From CAZRIP01 sp964600165 (GTDB taxonomy: Bacteria > Elusimicrobiota > Elusimicrobia > UBA1565 > UBA9628), in NCBI GenBank assembly GCA_964600165.1, contig CAZRIP010000100.1:1-14930 (forward strand): a DNA stretch of 14,930 nucleotides. The letters are read 5' to 3'. The translations under genes were made by a program, and so were the position numbers. Positions 6,244 through 14,930 of the stretch are shown here, piece after piece; within the stretch, counting starts at the first letter, position 1; each line of letters starts with the position of its first letter. The notes below the pieces were generated by a model. That model was not told where the DNA came from and made no database searches. It saw nothing but the letters and a program-made list of their open reading frames with translations.

Positions 6244-7450
6244 CAAGGAGGGACATCGTGCGGGCCGTCGCCCCCTGGAGGGCTTCGGCGGTCTTGCGGG
6301 CGAGCGCGCCCTGGGCCTTGGCCCGGGCCGGGTCTAGGACCAGCTCGAGGAGCTTCTCGGCCAGCGCCGTCCGATCCGCGACGCAAAACCCCGCTCCGGC
6401 GCTCTCGAGCAGCCGCGCGGGCTCCCGCGTATGCTCCGTATGCGGACCGAACAGGACGGGCAAGCCCGCGAGCGCCGGCTCGATGAGGCTGTGCCCGCCG
6501 ATCGGCACGAAGGTGCCGCCCACGAAGCAGGCCAGCGCGCCCCGATAGAGCCCGCGCAGGAGGCCCAGGCGGTCGAGCAGCAGCGCGTCCGCCGGCCACT
6601 CCGGGTCCGACGCGCGCGCGAAGCTCACGCCCTTACGGGCAAGGAGCGCGGCCGCCTGATCGGCGCGCTCGACGTGGCGCGGCGCGAGGATGAGCTTTAA
6701 GCGCGGCTCGGCCGCGCGCGCCGAGAGCCAAGCGTCGACGACGGCTTCTTCTTCCACGGGATGGGTGCTTGCGGCGACGATGAACGGCTCGTCCCAGGGC
6801 AGCGGAAAAGCCGCCGCGGGTTCGGCGGAAGCGTCGTACTTGAGATTGCCGGTCACGGAGACGTCGCGCGCGCCGAGCGCGCGGAAGCGCCCGGCGTCGG
6901 CCTCCGTTTGCGCGCCGACGGCGGCCAGGCGCGAGACGAACGGCCGCAGCAGCGGAGCGATGAGGCGGTAGCGGCCGAAGCTGCGCTCGCTGAGCCGGCC
7001 GTTGACGAGGACGACGGGCGCGCCGGTCAGGGCGATCAAGTGCGGCCAGAGCTCAGTCTCGACGAGGATGAGCGCTTTGGGCCGCACTCTGGAAAGGAAC
7101 CTCGAGACGGCGGGCCAGAAGTCGAGGGGGGCCAGCGCGCCGGAGTCGACCTCGGGGAGCGCGCGGGCGCGTTCGCGGCCCGCGGCCGTCAGCGTCGTGA
7201 GCAGGATCTTGTCGCCGGGACGAGCTTTCCGGAGCGCGGCGAGCAGCGGGCGGACCGCGTTGACCTCTCCGGCGGACGCGGCGTGGACCCAGAGCGCCTC
7301 GCCGCGGAAAACGCCGCCCCCGAAGCGCTCTTCCAGCTCGTCGCCGAGCCCCTTGAGCACGCTTCGCCGGGGCGATATCAGGAACTTGAGCACGACGCCG
7401 AGCGCGACGAAGGGAAAAAGGAGGTTTTCCGCGAGCAGGACGAGAAACAT
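6230..7450 (-). CDS. waaA: 3-deoxy-D-manno-octulosonic acid (Kdo) transferase
   Basis: WaaA (KdtA) transfers Kdo from CMP-Kdo onto the lipid A precursor at the inner membrane. The 406-residue product shows the family motifs in order. An N-terminal membrane-associated segment (about 5-24) comes first. WVHAASAGE (54-62) carries the Glu that corresponds to the proposed catalytic base. ETELWP (131-136), NGRLS (150-154), GNLKYD (201-206), GGTFVPIGGHSLIEPA (311-326) and FGPH (334-337) follow. Length is normal. I chose ATG 7450, which overlaps the stop of the acyltransferase gene as TGATG; GTG at 7453 would add only one residue. It ends the sec-lipid A operon. The number of Kdo residues added cannot be predicted. 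Confidence 0.95.
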   Translation of the reverse strand: MFLVLLAENLLFPFVALGVVLKFLISPRRSVLKGLGDELEERFGGGVFRGEALWVHAASAGEVNAVRPLLAALRKARPGDKILLTTLTAAGRERARALPEVDSGALAPLDFWPAVSRFLSRVRPKALILVETELWPHLIALTGAPVVLVNGRLSERSFGRYRLIAPLLRPFVSRLAAVGAQTEADAGRFRALGARDVSVTGNLKYDASAEPAAAFPLPWDEPFIVAASTHPVEEEAVVDAWLSARAAEPRLKLILAPRHVERADQAAALLARKGVSFARASDPEWPADALLLDRLGLLRGLYRGALACFVGGTFVPIGGHSLIEPALAGLPVLFGPHTEHTREPARLLESAGAGFCVADRTALAEKLLELVLDPARAKAQGALARKTAEALQGATARTMSLLGPRL

Positions 7451-8082
7451 CACCCGGCGGCCTCGGCGTCGGCCTCAGCCGTGATGCGGTCGAGCTCCCG
7501 TTTGATCTCGAGCGCTTTCTCGCGCAAGTCATCTCCATTCTTAATGTAAATGGGTCGTCCGTAGCGCACGACGGCGCGGCCGAAAGGAAGCGGGACTTGG
7601 AACTGGTCCCAGGAGCGCTTCAAGACGAGCTTGCGCGACAAGGCGTTGGTGATCGGCACGATCGGGATGCCGAGCTTTTGCGAGAGGAAGAGAGCTCCGG
7701 CCTTGACCTCGAAGACGGGGCCCTTCGGCCCGTCGGGCGTAATGCCGACGTCCAGACCCCGCTCGACGGCGTCGACCATCGTCTTCAAGGCGGCCGAGGC
7801 TCCGCGCGAGGACGAGCCGCGCGCGGCGTCGATGCGCGAGAGCTCCATGACGCGCGCGATGATCTCGCCGTCGGCGCTGCGGCTGACCATGACGGAGGTG
7901 TTCGCGTCGCGGTGCGTGACGGTCATGAAGACCTGCCGATTGTGCCAGAACGCGTAGCAGAAGCGCTTGTCCGCGTCGCGCAGGTCGTCGCGATAATGGG
8001 CGTCGCGCCAGACGACGCGCGTCGTCCACTTGACGAAGGTGAGATACGAGTAGGCGAGATACGGGGCGAGCGCCCGGAGCAC
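7450..8082 (-). CDS. DUF374 lysophospholipid-acyltransferase-like protein, probable lipid A late acyltransferase
   Basis: The 210-residue product matches the LPLAT/DUF374 family. AFWHNRQVFM (44-53) contains the active-site His 47. SRSADGEIIARVME (67-80) is followed by RGSSSRG (88-94), ITPDGPKGPV (114-123) and GIPIVPI (138-144). DUF374 includes LpxJ, the secondary lipid A acyltransferase described in Helicobacter/Campylobacter-type bacteria. Its position directly before waaA makes a lipid A role likely here, but that is inference from context. The frame is open far upstream into the preceding gene. The start I support is GTG at 8082, whose first base is the last base of the previous TAG stop (TAGTG), because family homology begins there. 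No strong Shine-Dalgarno is seen, consistent with coupled translation. Confidence 0.85.
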   Translation of the reverse strand: MLRALAPYLAYSYLTFVKWTTRVVWRDAHYRDDLRDADKRFCYAFWHNRQVFMTVTHRDANTSVMVSRSADGEIIARVMELSRIDAARGSSSRGASAALKTMVDAVERGLDVGITPDGPKGPVFEVKAGALFLSQKLGIPIVPITNALSRKLVLKRSWDQFQVPLPFGRAVVRYGRPIYIKNGDDLREKALEIKRELDRITAEADAEAAG

Positions 8083-8642
8083 TACTTCTGCTTGCCCTTG
8101 GCCTTCGACTTGGACAGCCAGCTCAGGCTGCAAGCCGCGGAGGCGGAAGGGGCGAGGCGTCCCTCGACGAGAGACACGCCGATCTTCGACCCGTCGAGCT
8201 TCTTGACCGCGGCCTCGAGGGTCTCGGGGGCGCCGAGCGGGGAAATGGGGCTCAACTCGCAGGCCTCGGTCTTGGCCTCGTCCTCGAGCAGCGCCGTCGC
8301 GAAGCGCACCGTCTCCTCGAGGGCGTGCTCGCGCACGAGCGGCCACGCGGCGGAAAGCTCCGGTTTGGCCGCCTCGAGCTTGACGTAGCCCTCGCCGAGC
8401 GTGGCGAGCACGAGGCTGTAGGCGAGGCCCGGCATCGGCGACAGGAGCGTCTGCTCCGGGTCGGACTGCGAGAAGGTGTCGAAGACGACGGCGGGCTTGG
8501 CCGCCTTGAGGACCTCGTCGGCCAGCGCCTGCAGCTCGACGTCTCCGAGCGAGAGCGCGGCGAGGTCGACTTTGGCCTTCTTGGCCCTCCTCTGGATTTC
8601 CTTGAAACGGACAGAAATCTTAAAACCGATCACCTTGCGCAT
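8082..8642 (-). CDS. Unknown 186-aa protein, weak resemblance to the MetH activation-domain fold
   Basis: I do not recognise this protein firmly. It has no signal peptide or membrane segment, a basic N-terminus (MRKVIGFKISVRFKEIQRRA) and a Lys-rich tail. The C-terminal half, especially PLGAPETLEAAVKKLDGSKIGVSLVEG (about 139-165), recalls the end of cobalamin-dependent methionine synthase activation domains. There a similar stretch leads into R/K-IGV-L-TES and a Ser-Val-Ser segment. The SAM-binding R-x3-G-Y motif of true activation domains is absent, so enzymatic equivalence is unlikely. It starts 4 bases after secF, with AGAGG at a good distance before ATG 8642, and its stop overlaps the next start. 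It is certainly part of the operon. A cytoplasmic accessory role is possible but unsupported. Confidence 0.8.
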   Translation of the reverse strand: MRKVIGFKISVRFKEIQRRAKKAKVDLAALSLGDVELQALADEVLKAAKPAVVFDTFSQSDPEQTLLSPMPGLAYSLVLATLGEGYVKLEAAKPELSAAWPLVREHALEETVRFATALLEDEAKTEACELSPISPLGAPETLEAAVKKLDGSKIGVSLVEGRLAPSASAACSLSWLSKSKAKGKQK

Positions 8643-8646
8643 CGAG

Positions 8647-9600
8647 TTACCTCTTGGCGGAAGCCTTGACCTTCACCGAGGACGGCTCGGCGCGCCCGCC
8701 GCCGTGGCGCAGCGTCCATTCGTAAACGAGCGGAGCGGCGACGGCCACCGACGAATAGGTGCCGACGATGCCGCCGAAGACCATCGCCATCGCGAAGCTG
8801 TGGATGACCTCGCCGCCGAACAAGTAGAGGATCAGCACGACGACCAGAACGGTCATCGAAGTAATGACCGTTCTAGACAGCGTCTCGTTCATCGACTCGT
8901 TCATGATCTGCGCGAGCGGCTCGCGGCGCATGATCTTCATCTTCTCGCGCATGCGGTCGAAGATGACGATCGTGTCGTGGATCGAGTAGCCGCCGATCGT
9001 CAGGATGGCGGAAATGATCAGCAGGTCGACCTCTTTGCCCAAGATCGAGAAGAGGCCGTAGGTCGCGAGCACGTCGTGAAAGAGCGCGATGATGCCGGCC
9101 ACGCCCCAGATCGGATCCGCGAAGCGGAACGCGAGGTAGGCGATGATGCCGGCGAGCGACAAGACGATCGCCCACAGCGCCTTGCGCGAGAGGTCTTGGC
9201 TGACCGACGGGCCGACGTAGGACTTGCTCTCGACCTTGAAAGGCGCGTCGCCGATCTGCGTCTGAAGGTCCTTGAGCTTTCCCTCGATCGCCTCGGCGCC
9301 GCCGGTCTGGTTGATGTCGGCCTGCGCGCGGATCTCGTAGGTCGGACGCGCCGTGCCCTCGAACGTCTGGAGGCTCGAGTTCTTCCAGCCGACCTTGTCG
9401 CAGGCCGCGCGCAGCTTCGAGAGATCGATCGGCTTGTCGAAGCTCAGCTGGATCGTCGTGCCGCCGGTGAAGTCGATGCCGTACTTGATGCCGCGAGTCG
9501 CCAGCGAGACGACGCTGGCGCCGAGCAGCAGGCCCGAGAGCATGAAGAAGTGCCAGCGCTGGCCGAGGAAGTCGAAGTGCGTCTTCGGGAATAAGTGCAT
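8647..9600 (-). CDS. secF: Protein translocase subunit SecF
   Basis: SecF works with SecD in the inner membrane to pull secreted proteins through SecYEG using the proton gradient. The 317-residue product has a first membrane helix (about 18-34) and the periplasmic-side GIDFTGGT motif (41-48). A short periplasmic P1-like domain follows, then five further helices. SIHDTIVIFDRMRE (206-219) contains Asp 209, matching the conserved Asp of the proton path, and LSRTVITS and LFGGEVIHSFAMAM follow. Length is normal for stand-alone SecF. ATG 9600 lies 3 bases after the secD stop. The C-terminal tail is basic and Ser/Lys-rich. Assignment is secure. Confidence 0.97.
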   Translation of the reverse strand: MHLFPKTHFDFLGQRWHFFMLSGLLLGASVVSLATRGIKYGIDFTGGTTIQLSFDKPIDLSKLRAACDKVGWKNSSLQTFEGTARPTYEIRAQADINQTGGAEAIEGKLKDLQTQIGDAPFKVESKSYVGPSVSQDLSRKALWAIVLSLAGIIAYLAFRFADPIWGVAGIIALFHDVLATYGLFSILGKEVDLLIISAILTIGGYSIHDTIVIFDRMREKMKIMRREPLAQIMNESMNETLSRTVITSMTVLVVVLILYLFGGEVIHSFAMAMVFGGIVGTYSSVAVAAPLVYEWTLRHGGGRAEPSSVKVKASAKR

Positions 9601-9603
9601 GGT

Positions 9604-11031
9604 TTATCCGATGGACAAGGACTGAACGTCGCGGTTCGAGAGATAGCTCTGGAAGATCAGCCGCGTAAACGAGATCGCGGTGAAGCGGCCGATGATCATG
9701 CCGAGGAAAAGCGTCACGGCGAATCCCTTGATCGGCCCGCTGCCGAACTGGAACAGGAACACCGAGGAAATGCCGGTGGCGACCAGCGAGTCCCGGATCG
9801 CCGTCCAGGCGTGGTCGTAGCCGTGCTCGAGCGCGATGCGCACGGGCTTGTTCAGGGCCAGCTCCTCGCGGATGCGCTCGAAGATCAGCACGTTGTCGTC
9901 GACGGAGATGGCGATCGTCAAGACGATGCCCGCGATGCCCGGCAAGCTCAGCGTGAAGCCGAAGTACGCCATGCAGGCGAGCAGCAGCAGGATGTTCAAG
10001 ACCAGCGCGACGTCGGCCACGAGGCCGGCGGCGTGGTAGTAGACCACCATGAAGATGAAGATGAACACCGCCGCGATGCCCATCGCGGTCAGTCCCTTGC
10101 GGATCGAGTCCTCGCCGACCGTCGGGCCGATCGTGCGCTCCTCGATGATGTTGACCGGCGCGGGCAGCGCGCCCGCGCGCAGCACGATCGCCAGAGAGCG
10201 CGCGTCCTCGATCGAGAACTGGCCCTCGATGATGCCGGAGCCGCCCGGGATGCGGCCCTTGATCGTCGGCGCGGAGTAGACCATGCCGTCGAGGACGATG
10301 GCCATGTTCTTGCCTACGTTCGCGGCCGTCAGGTTCGAGAAGGTCTGGGCGGACTCGGGCTTGAACTTGAAGGCGACGACGGGCATGCCGTAGTCGCCGC
10401 CGGTCTCGACGCGCGCGGTCTCGAGCTGCGCGCCGGTCAGCGGCGCCGTCTTCGAGCAGAGATAAAGAGAGTTGTCCTTGCCTCTGAACAGCGCGTCCTC
10501 GGCGGGCACGAGCTTGACGGCCGCCGTGGAGATCTGGGCCGAGGCGCCTTCTCCCACGAACGGATTTCCCAGCTCGGCGATCTTATTGAGCGCCTTCTGC
10601 GCGCCTTCCGAGGCGTCGACCATGCGGAACTCGAGCAGCGCCGTCTTGCCGATGAGCTCCTTGGCCTGCTGCGAGTTCGTGATGCCCGGCAGCTGCACGA
10701 GGATCCAGCGGTCGCCCTGCTTGGCGATCTGCGGCTCGGACACGCCGAACTGGTCGACGCGGTTGCGGATGATCTCGATGGCGCGCTGCAGCGCGTCGTT
10801 GACGTCCTCGCCCGCGGGGAGCTTCGAGACGTCGAGCTCCATGAGCAAGTGCGTGCCGCCCTTGAGGTCGAGCCCCAGATTCAACAGCCATTTGGGGCGC
10901 AGCCGGTAGGCCTCGAGCTTGGCCCGTTCGGTCGAGCTCATCGAGTACCAGTTGATCGACGGGTACAAGAAGAACACCGCGAGGACGATCGCGGCCAGGA
11001 CGCCCAGCCACTTGACCTGGAGCTTGCTCAT
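9604..11031 (-). CDS. secD: Protein translocase subunit SecD
   Basis: SecD is the larger partner of SecF. The 475-residue product starts with a membrane helix (about 8-23). LGLDLKGGTHLLMELD (52-67) is the hallmark of the P1 base. Next comes a periplasmic region with NRVDQFGVSEPQIAKQGDRWILVQLPG, then the mobile head domain, then the TIGPTVGEDSIRKG segment leading into five more helices. The membrane motif normally read as V-D-A-N-V-L-I is V-D-D-N here (Asp 378, Asp 379), adding an extra acidic residue beside the conserved one. It starts 3 bases after the yajC stop and ends 3 bases before secF, the usual yajC-secD-secF order. Function is not in doubt. Confidence 0.97.
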   Translation of the reverse strand: MSKLQVKWLGVLAAIVLAVFFLYPSINWYSMSSTERAKLEAYRLRPKWLLNLGLDLKGGTHLLMELDVSKLPAGEDVNDALQRAIEIIRNRVDQFGVSEPQIAKQGDRWILVQLPGITNSQQAKELIGKTALLEFRMVDASEGAQKALNKIAELGNPFVGEGASAQISTAAVKLVPAEDALFRGKDNSLYLCSKTAPLTGAQLETARVETGGDYGMPVVAFKFKPESAQTFSNLTAANVGKNMAIVLDGMVYSAPTIKGRIPGGSGIIEGQFSIEDARSLAIVLRAGALPAPVNIIEERTIGPTVGEDSIRKGLTAMGIAAVFIFIFMVVYYHAAGLVADVALVLNILLLLACMAYFGFTLSLPGIAGIVLTIAISVDDNVLIFERIREELALNKPVRIALEHGYDHAWTAIRDSLVATGISSVFLFQFGSGPIKGFAVTLFLGMIIGRFTAISFTRLIFQSYLSNRDVQSLSIG

Positions 11032-11034
11032 GGG

Positions 11035-11346
11035 TTACGAGACCTGCGCGCCGTTGTTGGCCGGAGCGGTCGAATCCGCCGAGATCTTCTTCGAAACGGC
11101 CGAGCGCGCGACCGTCAGCGTGACCGTCTGCGAGAACTTGACCTGGAGATCGTCGCCCTTGACCCCGACGATCGTGCCGTAGAGGCCGCCGGTCGTCAGG
11201 ACCTTGTCGCCCTCGCGCAGCTTGGAAAGCATCTCTTCGTGATCTTTCTGCTGCTTCTGCTGGGGCCGGATCAAGAGAAAGTAGAAGATCAGGAAGATCG
11301 CCGCGATCGGGACGAGGCTCATGATCGGATTGGGCTGTGGTTGCAT
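11035..11346 (-). CDS. yajC: Sec translocon accessory protein YajC
   Basis: YajC is a small single-span membrane protein that associates with SecDF. The 103-residue product has a short N-terminus, one hydrophobic helix (about 11-24, including IAAIFLIFYFLLIRP) and the RPQQKQQKDH stretch that marks the family. The cytoplasmic beta-rich domain with LREGDKVLTTGGLYGTIVGV follows. The frame is open upstream into the kinase gene, but ATG 11346 is clearly right: AAGGAG lies four bases before it and the hydrophobic helix sits at the expected place. Downstream secD begins after 3 bases. It heads the operon, probably from the promoter in the short gap upstream. Confidence 0.96.
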   Translation of the reverse strand: MQPQPNPIMSLVPIAAIFLIFYFLLIRPQQKQQKDHEEMLSKLREGDKVLTTGGLYGTIVGVKGDDLQVKFSQTVTLTVARSAVSKKISADSTAPANNGAQVS

Positions 11347-11368
11347 GGCTCTCCTTAAAAAGTGAGGT

Positions 11369-11377
11369 ATCTTAGCA
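11369..11377 (-). promoter_or_regulatory. Possible extended -10 promoter for the yajC-secDF-waaA operon
   Basis: In the 38-base gap before yajC the minus strand reads TGC then TAAGAT (11374 to 11369), an extended -10 with four of six core matches. A start near 11362 would leave a short leader carrying the AAGGAG ribosome site. No convincing -35 box is seen; it would lie inside the end of the kinase gene. Confidence 0.4.
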
Positions 11378-11384
11378 GATTTTT

Positions 11385-13820
<2,436 letters not shown>

Positions 13821-13831
13821 GCCCGAAAAGG

Positions 13832-13874
13832 ATAGCCCCGGCCCCCGAGAGCGTCAAGGGGAAGCCGGGGCTAT
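13832..13874 (-). terminator. Hairpin between the caspase-like gene and the kinase gene
   Basis: An 11-bp perfect inverted repeat, ATAGCCCCGGC (13832-13842) and GCCGGGGCTAT (13864-13874), lies 12 bases after the caspase-like stop. On the minus strand it is followed by CCTTTT, so it can act as an intrinsic terminator. The 21-base loop is long. It ends only 11 bases before the kinase ATG, so it may instead be a regulatory leader hairpin. Confidence 0.5.
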
Positions 13875-13886
13875 TCCAGGAAACGC

Positions 13887-14930
13887 TCAGCGCAGCGGCG
13901 CGCCGTCGGCGTCGACACCGATGAGCTGGGGCTTCTGGCCGACATTGTCGCGGCGCGCGGCGGCCTCGACTTTCGGCGAGAGCGCCGCGTAAAGCTGCTT
14001 GGCGCTGCCCGCGCCGGACGTCTCGTTGAGCGCCTGGAGCAGGTAATAAGTGAAGAGACCATGGCCCTGCGAATCGTCTTGGCCGGTGACGCCGTCGGCG
14101 CCGGCCGCGTTGAGAACGATCATGTTGCCCATGTCGCCGGCCGCCCCGGCGTCGATGACGCCGACGAGCGGCCGCGCGCCCTTGGCCAGCACCGAGCGTC
14201 CGCCCGCGCCGGTGAAGCCGGAGTCGAGCATGACGACGACCTTCTTGGCCTTGAGCGCGCCGAGCTTCTCGTAGAGCCGCTTGAGGGGATAGCCCGTATC
14301 CGTCACGAACTGAGGATCTCCGTCCCAGGGAAGCAGGTAGGCCTGCTTGGTTTCCGGATCGGGCGCGCCGTTGCCCGCGAAGTAGACGACGACCGTGGAG
14401 CCCGCCTTGACGTTGCGGGGAAGCCAAGACTCGACGTAGGACTTGAGCTTGTTGCCGGTGGCTTGAGCGTCGGTCAACAGCGCGATGTTCTGGCCGGGAT
14501 AGCCCAAGCCGCGCAGGTGGGCCCGTACGGCCTCGGCGTCGCGCTTGGCGAACTTGGCTTCCTGGACGTTGGCGTACTGCTCCACGCCGACGACGACGGC
14601 GTAGTCGTCGGCCCGCTCGTCGAGGGAGTAGGACGGCTTGTCGACGTCGGAGTCGATTATCTTCTTGGCGGTCGCGCGCGCCGGCGCGGCCGCGGCCTCG
14701 GCGACGCCGCTTTGCTTGAGTCCGAGCGCGTACTGGCGCAGCTCCGTGGAGTGCTCGAGCGCGGAGTCGAGCGCGTTGCCGGCCGACTCGACGAGGGTGG
14801 GGTACATGTCGTCGAACTTCGGCATCGCGATCATCGGACGATGCTTGGTGACCTTGGGCGTCACGAGCGACATCGTCGTCACGATGCTGTGGTCGGGAGA
14901 GTAGAAGACGGTCTTGACCTCCATGTCGGC
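13887..14930 (-). CDS. Caspase-fold (peptidase C14-like) protein lacking both catalytic residues; 5' end probably outside the window
   Basis: From ATG 14924 the frame gives 345 residues, and it remains open upstream to the window edge. No signal peptide or ribosome site is visible, so the true start is likely further right. Residues 1-95 are of unknown type. The caspase fold begins at DDYAVVVGVEQYANV (106-120), followed by KFAKRDAEAVRAHLRGLGY, VVVYFAGNGAPDP (178-190), YLLPWDGDP, and VVVMLDSGFTGAGG (229-242). In active members of this family the last two motifs read Y-F-S-G-H-G and D-A/S-C-F-S-G. Here the His is Asn 185 (codon AAC) and the Cys is Gly 236 (codon GGC). The rest of the fold, including QGHGLFTYYLLQAL, is well kept, so it is probably a non-catalytic scaffold or regulator and not a decaying gene. 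It precedes the TPR-kinase gene. Confidence 0.88.
   Translation of the reverse strand, partial: ADMEVKTVFYSPDHSIVTTMSLVTPKVTKHRPMIAMPKFDDMYPTLVESAGNALDSALEHSTELRQYALGLKQSGVAEAAAAPARATAKKIIDSDVDKPSYSLDERADDYAVVVGVEQYANVQEAKFAKRDAEAVRAHLRGLGYPGQNIALLTDAQATGNKLKSYVESWLPRNVKAGSTVVVYFAGNGAPDPETKQAYLLPWDGDPQFVTDTGYPLKRLYEKLGALKAKKVVVMLDSGFTGAGGRSVLAKGARPLVGVIDAGAAGDMGNMIVLNAAGADGVTGQDDSQGHGLFTYYLLQALNETSGAGSAKQLYAALSPKVEAAARRDNVGQKPQLIGVDADGAPLR

Noticed and set aside
9595..11358. 587-aa open frame on the plus strand opposite yajC-secD
   Set aside because: It is a composition shadow of secD: dominated by Arg, Asp, Glu, Ala and Gly with no recognisable domain, while the opposite strand encodes a clear SecD.

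Overview
The window is strongly G+C-rich. Apart from one tRNA and a probable small RNA, everything is read on the minus strand, so gene order below runs from high to low coordinates. LPS genes (Kdo transferase, GT9 heptosyltransferases, core glycosyltransferases) and SecD/SecF/YajC mark a Gram-negative (diderm) bacterium. The TPR-Ser/Thr kinase beside a caspase-fold protein, together with the base composition, recalls high-G+C Elusimicrobiota-like genomes. That placement is inference; there is no phylogenetic marker to prove it.

Right end (11385-14930): a caspase-fold protein whose two catalytic positions are replaced (His to Asn, Cys to Gly), open at the window edge. It is followed, after a hairpin, by an 811-residue protein with a signal peptide, TPR repeats, one membrane segment and an apparently intact Ser/Thr kinase domain. 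The pair looks like an envelope sensing or signalling module.

Middle (6230-11346): a tight operon yajC-secD-secF-(186-aa unknown, possibly MetH-activation-like)-LPLAT/DUF374 acyltransferase-waaA. It couples the Sec accessory complex to late lipid A/Kdo steps; spacings are 3-4 bases or stop/start overlaps.

Left-middle (1740-6160): a second LPS operon with its own extended -10 promoter. It holds a 502-aa GT9 protein with a duplicated N-terminal half-domain, two GT4 glycosyltransferases and a WaaE-like GT2, all coupled by overlapping or adjacent stop/start codons. These probably build the LPS core.

Junction (1515-1710): a plus-strand tRNA-Asp(GUC) gene. Shortly downstream lies an inverted, partly deleted copy of its 5' half, including a perfect 15-nt antisense copy of the anticodon arm. 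A TTGACA-17-TAAAGT promoter predicts transcription starting almost exactly at this antisense block, and a GAAA-tetraloop hairpin with a short T run closes it. This arrangement predicts a roughly 65-nt RNA complementary to tRNA-Asp and is the most novel-looking item here.

Left end (1-1474): a polysaccharide deacetylase gene overlapping a GT9 heptosyltransferase gene that runs off the window. No gene-free stretch exceeds 300 bases; the longest is 1586-1739, described above.
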